In this document: one piece after another, positions 1-11,300 of the stretch | How the letters are laid out: the number at the start of each line of letters is the position of its first letter | How positions within the stretch are numbered: the first letter of the stretch is position 1 | Assembly (NCBI GenBank): GCA_932294295.1 | Contig: OW028585.1 | Coordinates: 20,467,912-20,531,911 of the forward strand | Reading direction: 5' to 3' | DNA length: 64,000 nt | DNA from: Alitta virens | Taxonomy: Eukaryota > Annelida > Polychaeta > Phyllodocida > Nereididae | The notes under the pieces: generated by a model | Databases searched by the model: none | Told to the model about the DNA's origin: nothing | What the model saw: only the letters and a program-made list of their open reading frames with translations | Program-made: the position numbers and the translations under genes

Positions 1-1805
1 CCCTTTCAATGATTTTAGCAAGAAAAGGGAGATTAGAAACGGGACGATAGTTTTTTAGGTCATTTACATCCAAAGATGGTTTCTTAAGCACCGGACTTAT
101 GATAGCATCCTTGAGCTGCGATGGAAATATTCCAGATGACAGTGAAGTGTTTATTATTGAAGTGAGAACTGGGACTAAAGTATCTTTGCAATCCTTTAAC
201 AACCAGGTTGGTATCGGGTCAAGGGAGCAAGATTTTGGCTTCATGTGGCTCAGATGTTTCAACACCTCACTTTCTGATACTGTGGTGAAATTATTTATGA
301 CATGCTGAGTAACAATGGGATGAACTTGTGGTGGAAGTCTATGGTCCTCAAGGATGTTTCTGATGTTGTCAATTTTAGTAACAAAGTAGTCAGCAAATCG
401 ATCCACTAGCGCGCGGGTATCATCAGATTGAGGATGTAAAGAGGCGGTTGGGGAGCAGGAGAGTGAGTTAATCAATCTGAAAAGATCTTTCTGGTTTTGT
501 GAAGTTTCAATTTTCTGATTGTAGGACTTAATCTTTGCTTTTTCCCAAAGGCAGAAGGCTTCATTACGCTTTTTATTTGTACATTTCATGATGTACAGTG
601 AGATTAGTTCTTTTGTATTGATTCTCCAATTTTCTACACTTCATTTTAGCGGCCCTCATCTCTGGAGTTTACCAAGCTGTGTTAGGCCTTATGATGATAG
701 TGCGTTCAACTTTTGGGCAGTGGTTCTCCAGCACACTCGATAGTTCACCATTGTAGATGTCAACCATAGAACCAGGTGAAGTATAGTCTTTCCCAGATAG
801 TGAAGATTCAATATCAGCTGCAAAACTGTCCATGTCAAGCTCTCGCCATTTCCTTATGACGATGGACTTAATTGACTTTGCAGAAAAGCCCGGCCCAGTG
901 GTCAGATCGAATGGACATGTCCATGTTAAGGGAATCAACATGGAAATCACCTTTAGTAATCACAAGGTCTAATGTGTGCCCCGCTTGGTGGGTAATACAG
1001 TGAACATGTTGTTGAAGATTGGCGCCATCAAGTAATGAGAGAAATTTGCTGACATTAGTATCCAATGGGTTGTCTACATGGACATTGAAGTCCCCCATTA
1101 CCAGAGGGGCACCCCGAAGATGTTTGAAGCTCACCAATGAGATCGGTGAATTCCTCCAGGAATCTGTTATAGAGGCCAGGATTGGGGGATCTGTACACAA
1201 GATATACGGTAACTGCTGTTGTTTTAAGAAATTGAGAATTTGAGACACTCAAAAGAATCATGCTGGGCAACCGTGCTGACAGATAGTTTGAGAGTATCAC
1301 GATGGACAACTGCCAGACCACCACCTCTCTTATTACTCCTGGGTTGACTGTGCACTTTGAAACCAGGTGGTGCCAACTCACTCAGTATCTGACTGTCGAG
1401 GTTGTTGTCTCTTATCCATGTTTCTGTTATACAGAGAATATCAATATTGTCATCAATGATGAGCTCAACAATTTCATAGGCCTTGTCAGTGTGACGAGAC
1501 TTTTGTCTCACCGATCTAGCATTTATGAGGCCACACTAAAGTTCGTTGGAAATGAGCGGTGGTGCAAACTGTCTCTGCTGATGGATATTAAGTGTCTAAT
1601 GTCACATTTGGAAGATCTTTGTTTGTGAGTGTCTCTGTTTGTGACAACAGCACAGATGGAACGCTGAATCTTGAAAACCAGCTCTGCATCCACGTATGTG
1701 TCTTTCAATTCCATATTCTTTTATTTTCTCATAAGTTTCAGCTGATATTGGTGTGTTGCCAGTGTTTAATGATAACAGGTCATATCTATGTAAACCGTAA
1801 CACAT
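1..1805 (-). mobile_element. Decayed non-LTR retrotransposon (LINE): endonuclease plus start of reverse transcriptase
   Basis: Read on the minus strand, bases ~1800-1600 encode a leader like that of CR1/L2-type ORF2 (RYDLLSLNTGNTPIS). Bases 1511-1224 give an endonuclease start with ILCITETWI and RGGGLAVVHR. Bases 1248-868 hold the APE endonuclease motifs MGDFNVHVD, HTLDLVIT and SDH. Bases ~50-1 encode YRPVSNLPFLAKIIE, the opening block of the reverse transcriptase, cut by the window edge. The pieces lie in different frames, so at least two frameshifts have broken the ORF and the copy is dead. The family is known to encode target-primed retrotransposition. The exact clade (CR1, L2 or Jockey-like) is not resolved. 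Confidence 0.85.
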
Positions 1806-2168
1806 GCTTGAGCAACTGTGAATACTGATCCTTAGTGTTGTGTTTGAATGTTTGACTGATTGTAACTGTTGTTATAATCCCATGTAAGTGGGCCACAGGA
1901 ATCAGTGAAGGGTTAAATTAAATATAATATAATGTGAAATTTAACACATCAAAATACTGCAAACGGTGATATAAACCTCCCACTGGTATTCCTGAAATGT
2001 TGACAAGATGCTTATATCCAGTACTGTGAAGTTTTTGAGCAGTATCAAGACTTCAATCAATAGATATTCCAAGAATTAAGGGAGCCCCTGCTCAAGGCAG
2101 CCAGACAGACGGCGTTATAACATTGCACTCTTAAGTGTTCTTCTTCATCAACCTAATCAAAAGCTTCA
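1806..2168. other. Intergenic, nothing recognised
   Basis: AT-rich spacer between the LINE relic and the tandem element array. I see no coding frame, RNA gene or clear repeat. Confidence 0.5.
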
Positions 2169-2271
2169 TTATTAGGCTTCACCTAATACCTTAGGTGAAG
2201 ACTATTGTTTTTGGTATTATTATTATTAGGCTTCACCTACTTCCGTAGGTGAAGACTATTGTTTTTGGTAT
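2169..2271 (+). repeat. Two extra copies of the ~50 bp 5' end unit of the array element
   Basis: The element's first ~50 bp (a 10-bp-arm hairpin CTTCACCTAA-TACC-TTAGGTGAAG, then ACTATTGTTTTTGGTATTA) occurs here twice before the copy that starts at 2272. The second unit has a diverged loop (CTACTTCCGTAG). They look like 5'-end fragments of abortive or truncated tandem copies. Confidence 0.7.
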
Positions 2272-4161
2272 TATTAGGCTTCACCTAATACCTTAGGTGA
2301 AGACTATTGTTTTTGGTATTATTATTATTCTTATTATTTACAGGCAAAATTTTAGAGTTGGGGGACCAAACTTTACCACAAGGTACCCTAGGATGACCTT
2401 ATTACTTTGACCTAGTTTGAGTGACCTTGACCTATTTTTCAAGGTCACAGGTCACCTTTAGTACAAAATTTTAAGAACTTAAAATTGGCATATCCTCTAA
2501 ACCAGTGCAGTTAAATACTAATGGTCTTGGATCTTGTGATTAAATATGTTTTAAAGTGTTTTGACATTACATAATTGTGAATCACTCATGCGGAACATAC
2601 CGCAATGCAACATGGAGCAGTTTTCAGTGTAGATTCGACTTGGCCAAAACCGGAAGTTGTAAGAAGCCAATGATGGTGCTAAAAGTTGCCCCTTACTCGG
2701 GGCCAGTGCAGTGTGAAAGATGAAGATGATGTCATTAATGGTTTTTGAAATATTGAGTTTTTCACATTTTTGAATTATGAAAAATAGGTACCCATGTCCA
2801 TTTCACCATGAAATATTGGTTTTAGGTTATAACATGCTATAGTAAACTACCCCAAACATGTACCCAAAACCCCCAAATCAAGTGTCAAATTTGACCTTGA
2901 AGGTCATTTTCAAGGTCATTTTGACCTTCGAAATGTGAAAAACAAGCAATTTTGACACTGCCACAAAAATACCTTAGAAGTAAGTGTTTGAGCTGAAAGT
3001 TTTTTCTTTGGAAGACATTGACCAGTATTATAAGAATATGTACTCGGTTTTGACAGAAATTAATATGTTGATTTTTAAAAAATTCATAAACTCGGACAAC
3101 TGTTTTTTGAGTAAAAAAAATAGTGAAAATGGTCATTTTCACTGAGAAATATTCACTTTAGCCAAATGCCAAGCATGGGTGACCCCCTACAATTCACATA
3201 TGGGCTTTCAGAATCTGCTGTCAATTTTGACATTTGACCTAAATGTCAAGGTCAAATTTAAGGTCAAACAATCTATGAAAGTTGATATTTTGAATTCTTG
3301 ATTTTTTTTAAGGTAGTAGAAATGTTTGGATTTGGCTGATCTTTGGATATGATGTTGCCCTAATACCCTGCAAACAATCTGAGCAACATGAGTTCTCCAG
3401 GTCAAACGGTCAAGGTCACAGATCAGAATTAGTGTCACTACTTTGGCATGATCATCTGGCTGGGCGGAACCAGTGTCCGCACTTCCATCGGCTCTAGCTC
3501 CGGTTCTAATTGAGCTACAGAACTGGCATAGAGATATTTGGAAAGCTCATTTCCTCCTCTTTAAAATGAGATGTAGTATGTGATTGTAGCCCGTTCGGTT
3601 AAAAAGATCGCCCGACCCTGAAAATTTCAAGATCGAAAAAATCCTAAAAAATTTAGCTGAAAGTTTAAGTTTGGATTTTTTTTCCCTAGACAGAATGCTT
3701 GGATTGAACCGAAACTCATAGGAGTGTCAACCCATCAGTGTAACAAAATTCATGCAAAAATTTGGGTCAAAAGGTCAAACGCTCAAGGTCACAGACCTTG
3801 AAATGTACTTTTAACAAAAAAATTCATAACTCCAGTCCTAATTAACCTTTTTTAACTTGGAAAACATTTTTTGATAGTCCATTCCAAGCCCTTTTACTAG
3901 GTCATGGCATGATATTGTGAACCTTATGGTTGAGGCATAAATTGACCGAGAATTATATGTGTATGACATGATATAAGTTTTCTTATGCTGATTCATAGTT
4001 GGCATCTCGACCTGCCTAATTAAGTTGTGGAATTGAGATGAAGATAACCTTAAAGCTTAAACTTGATGTTTCGGAATATGCTGTCAATTTTCTATGACCT
4101 ACAATATAACTCTGGCAATAGGTGAAGCCTCGTTGCTGGTCCACCAGTAACAGAAATCTAG
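2272..4161 (+). mobile_element. Helentron/Helitron-like non-autonomous element, tandem copy 1
   Basis: A 1,890 bp unit with no coding capacity. It opens with AGGCTTCACCTA near the 5' end and carries the exact reverse complement TAGGTGAAGCCT ~45 bp before the 3' end, a subterminal inverted repeat. The 3' end has a hairpin (GTTGCTGGT-CC-ACCAGTAAC, one mismatch), a short spacer, then CTAG followed by TT. This matches the 3' hairpin plus CTRR rule of Helitrons and the subterminal repeats of Helentron-derived HINE/DINE elements (family knowledge). No Rep/helicase is present. The interior is rich in AGGTCA hexamers. Assignment is by structure only. Confidence 0.6.
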
Positions 4162-6003
4162 TTATTATTCTTATTATTTACGGGCAAAATTTTAGAGTTG
4201 GAGGACCAAACTTTACCACAAGGTACCCTAGGATGACCTTATTACTTTGACCTAGTTTGAGTGACCTTGACCTATTTTTCAAGGTCACAGGTCACCTTTA
4301 GTACAAAATTTTAAGAACTTAAAATTGGCATATCCTCTAAACCAGTGCAGTTAAATACTAATGGTCTTGGATCTTGTGATTAAATATGTTTTAAAGTGTT
4401 TTGACATTACATAATTGTGAATCACTCATGCGGAACATACCGCAATGCAACATGGAGCAGTTTTCAGTGTAGATTCGACTTGGCCAAAACCGGAAGTTGT
4501 AAGAAGCCAATGATAGTGCCTAAAGTTGCCCCTCACTTGGGGCCAGTGCTGATAGAACCGTTTAAGTTGATATCTTTAACGGTTTTTGAAATATTGAGTT
4601 TTTCACATTTTTGAATTATGAAAAATAGGTACCCATGCTCATTTCACCATGAAATATTGATTTTAGCTTATAACATGCTATAGTAAACTACCCCAAACAT
4701 GTACCCAAAACCCCCAAATCAAGTGTCAAATTTGACCTTGAAGGTCATTTTCAAGGTTATTTTGACCTTCGAAATGTGAAAAACAAGCAATTTTCACACC
4801 GCCACAAAAATACCTTAGAATTAAGTGTTTGAGCTGAAAGTTTTTGTGTTGGAAGATATTGACCAGTACTATACGGATATGTATTCGCTTTTGACAGAAA
4901 TTAATATGTTGATTTTTAAAAAATTCATAAACTCGGACAACTGTTTTTTGAGTAAAAAAAATAGTGAAAATGGTCATTTTCACATAGAAATATTCACTTT
5001 AGCCAAATGCCAAGCATGGGTGACCCCCTACAATTCACATATGGGCTTTCAGAATCTGCTGTCAATTTTGACATTTGACCTAAATGTCAAGGTCAAATTT
5101 AAGGTCAAACAATCTATGAAAGTTGATATTTTGAATTCTTGATTTTTTTTAAGGTAGTAGAAATGTTTGGATTTGGCTGATCTTTGGATATGATGTTGCC
5201 CTAATACCCTGCAAACAATCTGAGCAACATGAGTTCTCCAGGTCAAACGGTCAAGGTCACAGATCAGAATTAGTGTCACTACTTTGGCATGATCATCTGG
5301 CTGGGCGGAACCAGTGTCCGCACTTCCATCGGCTCTAGCTCCGGTTCTAATTGAGCTACAGAACTGACATAGAGATATTTGGAAAGCTCATTTCCTCCTC
5401 TTTAAAATGAGATGTAGTATGTGATTGTAGCCCGTTCGGTTAAAAAGATCGCCCGACCCTGAAAATTTCAAGATCGAAAAAATCCTAAAAAATTTAGCTG
5501 AAAGTTTAAGTTTGGATTTTTTTTCCCTAGACAGAATGCTTGGATTGAACCGAAACTCATAGGAGTGTCAACCCATCAGTGTAATAAAATTCATGCAAAA
5601 ATTTGGGTCAAAAGGTCAAACGCTCAAGGTCACAGACCTTGAAATGTACTTTTAACAAAAAAATTCATAACTCCAGTCCTAATTAACCTTTTTTAACTTG
5701 GAAAACATTTTTTGATAGTCCATTCCAAGCCCTTTTTACTAGATCATGGCATGATATTGTGAACCTTATGGTTGAGGCATAAATTGACCGAGAATTATAT
5801 GTGTATGACATGATATAAGTTTTCTTATGCTGATTCATAGTTGGCATCTCGACCTGCCTAATTAAGTTGTGGAATTGAGATAAAGATAACCTTAAAGCTT
5901 AAACTTGATGTTTCGGAATATGCTGTCAATTTTCTATGACCTACAATATAACTCTGGCAATAGGTGAAGCCTCGTTGCTGGTCCACCAGTAACAGAAATC
6001 TAG
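4162..6003 (+). mobile_element. Helentron/Helitron-like element, tandem copy 2 (lacks the 5' hairpin unit)
   Basis: Begins directly after the CTAG of copy 1 and is nearly identical to it, but lacks the ~50 bp 5' hairpin unit, so it runs straight into the TTATTATTCTTATT tract. It also has a distinct internal segment around 4515-4590, where copies 1 and 3 agree with each other. It ends with the same hairpin and CTAG at 6000-6003. Confidence 0.6.
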
Positions 6004-7894
6004 TTATTAGGCTTCACCTAATACCTTAGGTGAAGACTATTGTTTTTGGTATTATTATTATTCTTATTATTTACAGGCAAAATTTTAGAGTTGGGGGACC
6101 AAACTTTACCACAAGGTACCCTAGGATGACCTTATTACTTTGACCTAGTTTGAGTGACCTTGACCTATTTTTCAAGGTCACAGGTCACCTTTAGTACAAA
6201 ATTTTAAGAACTTAAAATTGGCATATCCTCTAAACCAGTGCAGTTAAATACTAATGGTCTTGGATCTTGTGATTAAATATGTTTTAAAGTGTTTTGACAT
6301 TACATAATTGTGAATCACTCATGCGGAACATACCGCAATGCAACATGGAGCAGTTTTCAGTGTAGATTCGACTTGGCCAAAACCGGAAGTTGTAAGAAGC
6401 CAATGATGGTGCTAAAAGTTGCCCCTTACTCGGGGCCAGTGCAGTGTGAAAGATGAAGATGATGTCATTAATGGTTTTTGAAATATTGAGTTTTTCACAT
6501 TTTTGAATTATGAAAAATAGGTACCCATGTCCATTTCACCATGAAATATTGGTTTTAGGTTATAACATGCTATAGTAAACTACCCCAAACATGTACCCAA
6601 AACCCCCAAATCAAGTGTCAAATTTGACCTTGAAGGTCTTTTTCAAGGTCATTTTGACCTTCGAAATGTGAAAAACAAGCAATTTTGACACTGCCACAAA
6701 AATACCTTAGAAGTAAGTGTTTGAGCTGAAAGTTTTTTCTTTGGAAGACATTGACCAGTATTATAAGAATATGTACTCGGTTTTGACAGAAATTAATATG
6801 TTGATTTTTAAAAAATTCATAAACTCGGACAACTGTTTTTTGAGTAAAAAAAATAGTGAAAATGGTCATTTTCACTGAGAAATATTCACTTTAGCCAAAT
6901 GCCAAGCATGGGTGACCCCCTACAATTCACATATGGGCCTTCAGAATCTGCTGTCAATTTTGACATTTGACCTAAATGTCAAGGTCAAATTTAAGGTCAA
7001 ACAATCTATGAAAGTTGATATTTTGAATTCTTGATTTTTTTTAAGGTAGTAGAAATGTTTGGATTTGGCTGATCTTTGGATATGATGTTGCCCTAATACC
7101 CTGCAAACAATCTGAGCAACATGAGTTCTCCAGGTCAAACGGTCAAGGTCACAGATCAGAATTAGTGTCACTACTTTGGCATGGTCATCTGGCTGGGCGG
7201 AACCAGTGTCCGCACTTCCATCGGCTCTAGCTCCGGTTCTAATTGAGCTACAGAACTGGCATAGAGATATTTGGAAAGCTCATTTTCCCCTCTTTAAAAT
7301 GAGATGTAGTATTTGACTGTAGCCCGATCGGTTAAAAAGATCGTCCGACCCTGAAAATTTCAAGATCGAAAAAATCCTAAAAAATTTAGCTGAAAGTTTA
7401 AGTTTGGATTTTTTTTCCCTAGACAGAATGCTTGGATTGAACCGAAACTCATAGGAGTGTCAACCCATCAGTGTAACAAAATTCATGCAAAAATTTGGGT
7501 CAAAAGGTCAAACGCTCAAGGTCACAGACCTTGAAATGTACTTTTAACAAAAAAATTCATAACTCCAGTCCTAATTAACCTTTTTTAACTTGGAAAACAT
7601 TTTTTGATAGTCCATTCCAAGCCCTTTTACTAGGTCATGGCATGATATTGTGGACCTTATGGTTGAGGCATAAATTGACCGAGAATTATATGTGTATGAC
7701 ATGATATAAGTTTTCTTATGCTGATTCATAGTTGGCATCTCGACCTGCCTAATTAAGTTGTGGAATTGAGATAAAGATAACCTTAAAGCTTAAACTTGAT
7801 GTTTCGGAATATGCTGTCAATTTTCTATGACCTACAATATAACTCTGGCAATAGGTGAAGCCTCGTTGCTGGTCCACCAGTAACAGAAATCTAG
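6004..7894 (+). mobile_element. Helentron/Helitron-like element, tandem copy 3
   Basis: A 1,891 bp copy that again carries the 5' hairpin unit and the copy-1 version of the internal segment. It differs from copy 1 by scattered substitutions only. It ends at CTAG (7891-7894), after which unrelated sequence starts. Minus-strand open frames of 85 and 76 codons recur in all copies only because the copies are nearly identical, so they are not evidence of genes. Confidence 0.6.
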
Positions 7895-8316
7895 TTCTTG
7901 TTATTTTTGGTTATAAGGATTCAGTTTGAACAGACCTACTTTGTGTGGCATGTAAAAATTAAACAAATTAATCACATAAGTCCCAAATGAGTTTTGGGTG
8001 GTAGAATCTATTAAGCATTGAAAGCAAAAGCAGCGTGCCAGGATAATTCAAATAAAATAATATTCTGGCATGTAAAAATAGATCATAGTGAAATGAAAAC
8101 CACAAACTGGTGACAAAACCTTCAATTTCTAAATCAAAGTGGACTGGATTAGTTTTTATTGACATATTGAAAAAAGTTGAAACAAGCAGCATCTGTGAAA
8201 ATTCTTTTGGCATCTTTATATGCATAATTATAAATGAATTTCAGAACACACAATCAAACATTCAAGGAACCCTCTTAGTTGTGGTTACCACTGTACTGGA
8301 TACTGTACTGGATACT

Positions 8317-11300
8317 TCATGCAGTCTTCAAGCCATCTACTTGTCCATTATCTGTTGTGATTGGTTGATATTGACTCACTTGATTCTTGTCCAGACTGAA
8401 TAGCAATTTTACCATTTCATCTCTCTCTTGTAGATATACTCTTTTGTTGCCAATTCCAAGGCTGTAAAAATATCCCAAATATTGCAGAAAATAAAGACAT
8501 AAGTAAATATTGTCAGCAATGTCAGCAAACTACAGGGCTGCACTGAGTAATTACTAAGTAATCCAAGAAATTGTAACATGAATTAATAGAGACATATGAT
8601 TTCAAGCATGACAATGGTGACTTTGCTTTAGGCAAAGTTCACTTTCTGGTTGCCTAAAAATGACATATTTAATAAACAATGCCAATAACTTTTGACCTAC
8701 ATATGATACATTAAAAGCAACAATGTGTATTGCCTGGTGAGATGTTTGTGTTATTATGGCTAGTACAAGGCTAAGCATAGCATAGTATATAGATAAACGA
8801 TTCTTCTTGACTTATTACAGCAGAAATAGTAGTCACCACTCATACCCTTTGATGTCAAGTTCTCTATTTGTCCAAAACTCTATGGATCCCATGACTGCCA
8901 AAACACTGGACCAATAAAGATGAAACAGCTGAAATAAATAATAAAGAATGTGTTAAATAAATGCATTAACTAAACGTAAATGGATACCCATCTTTCATGA
9001 AATTTAGGAAACGCATACTATTCGAAATGCCTTTACTTGAATAAGATATGCTTTCATGAAATTTTCAAACTCTGGCTCCCCTGGTTCTAAATTGAAATGC
9101 CTCCTGATGTAGAAATGAAGAAACTGTAGAATTTGATTATCACTGGCACCAGGTTCACTTTCCTCGATTACTCCTGTTGGGAATGACATAGAATAGAATA
9201 TAATTGAATAGAATAGAATAGAATAGAAGTTAGCAACTGAGGAGTGAATTTGTGGGCTGTAAATATCATATGAATAATAATGTTTGACAAACAATCATGA
9301 ATTCACTGTTATTTTTCCATAAAGGGGCATTCACACTGTCACGTATAAGACCTACGTATGACCATGAATGGCAAAAATGGACTATGCGTGCTCACTCGTG
9401 GGTCTGTTAATCACAAATAAATGCTTTCCATTGGCGTATAAGCTGAACGTCCGTCAAACACTCGCCAAACGGCGAGTGAATCACGTATGGCAAGGATCCA
9501 ATTCTTTTTTATACATGGTCACTCGGTCTTATCCGTGACAGTGTGAACGCCCCTTAAGTTATAAGTAACCTTATCATATCATCTTTTTGCTAGTTTGATA
9601 TGGGAAGAAGAATTATTATATACTCACTATATAATATTTGCTAGTTTGATATAGGAAACACAGTTTTTCTGTGGGAGCAGAATTTTGAGGCTCTCTCATT
9701 CTTTAACATGATCTTACATACCCTCATGAATCTCAAAATTTAATGGCTCTAAATTTTGAGATTCTTCTCTCTGTGGTAAAGTGGACTAGGTCGAATGGAT
9801 GTACACAAGATATGACGAACCTAAAACCTTCCATGGAGTATCTACAAATAAGTTGGCAATATCAAAGGCTACGTAGCTAAAGCCAGTGCATTCATAGTCA
9901 ATCAGGTAAGTACTATCTGAAACAAAGTGGGGAAAAAAAGGATATATTTGCAAATACAGAGCTATATAACCTCTAAAATGAGATTTAAATTTTTAGTCAG
10001 GAGGCTGACCAGGTGAACATAGGCCCAGGTTCAAAACACATGAATTTGGTATCATTTGAAAGAGGACATCTTCTAGTTTCACGAAACATGATTTTTAAGT
10101 TCCATCAGGTGCACATTTTTGCAATATGGGGGTGAAGGTCATTGACCTCTGTAATCTATTGTGATGTTTATTACGACATGCATTTTTCAACATTGGTAAC
10201 TTGTTTTGGGATCAACTGAGGTCAACAAGGTATTTATATATTTACTACATAGTCACACAAGGTTGCTATGGGTATGTGTATCCATGGCAACCCAAATCTT
10301 TACACGTACCCAAGGCAACCTTGTGTGACTATGTAGTAAATATATAAATACCTTGATATGTTATTAAATTTAAAGTGACAAACATTTTTGCAAGTCGTAA
10401 GGACATTTTCATCTTAATCATAATCACTGAAATTTAATGACCTCAGTTGACCCGAAAATGAGGTCAATGGGAAATCTAAGAAAACTCCCCAAAGAGTATT
10501 AAATAGTCTCTATTTGTGGTAAGTTTAACATTCGTATTTATAATAATTCTGAAAATATGGTTACCAATGTTGAAAAATGTCTGTCTTAATAAACATCACC
10601 ATAGATTTCAGAGGTCATTGACCTTTACCCCCCATATTGCAAAACTATGCCCCTGATGGAACTTGAAAACCATGTTAAACTAGTAGATGTCCTCTTTCAA
10701 ATGATACCAATTTCATGGCGCCTTCCTGTGTTGAATCAACTCAAAAACTTAGCCTCTTTTGAGCCTCAGCCCCCGGACTAAAATGAATGTAAAAGTACTT
10801 ACTTTCTGTTTCACAAATAATATTATTGAATTGAAAGTCATTGTGAGAAAAAACTACAGGGAGGTTCAACTTGTCCAAAATTCCAGATACAAAATCAACT
10901 TCTGATGCCAACTCAGCCTTTGTCCATAGCTCGGTAATCAACCTTTTGAACAGTAAGTTTTATTTTGTGGGTATGTTAAATTCAGGTAAGAAGTGATAGA
11001 TGACTGAAGCCTTAAGTGGAAAACTACTCACATTATGTAATTCCATGTAAGGCGATGGTGCATGATTGTATTAAATTAATATGAAATTGTATTGTTGCTT
11101 TATGATCCTTTGTCACTTTATCTCAATTAAAAACTTTACACATTTATTTCTATATGATTCATGCACACTTGAGGAAAACTTCATTATGCACAACAAATCT
11201 ATAGTGTTTTAGTAGTCTGACAAACTGCCTCACGATTTGAGTCGTGAGTTAGATAACATTGCATTGGAACATTCTTGCAAACCCCGCTCTATCCTAGCCC

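Noticed and set aside
2885..7171. 85- and 76-codon minus-strand ORFs repeated three times
   Set aside because: Recurrence is explained by the tandem copies of a non-coding element; the peptides contain only translated AAGGTCA-type repeats.
9821..9833. Loss of the exon 6 donor in kinase copy A (TTAGGT where B has GTAGGT)
   Set aside because: Checking phases across copies A, B and C shows the true donor is one step on (G|GT), present in all three and in phase with exon 7.
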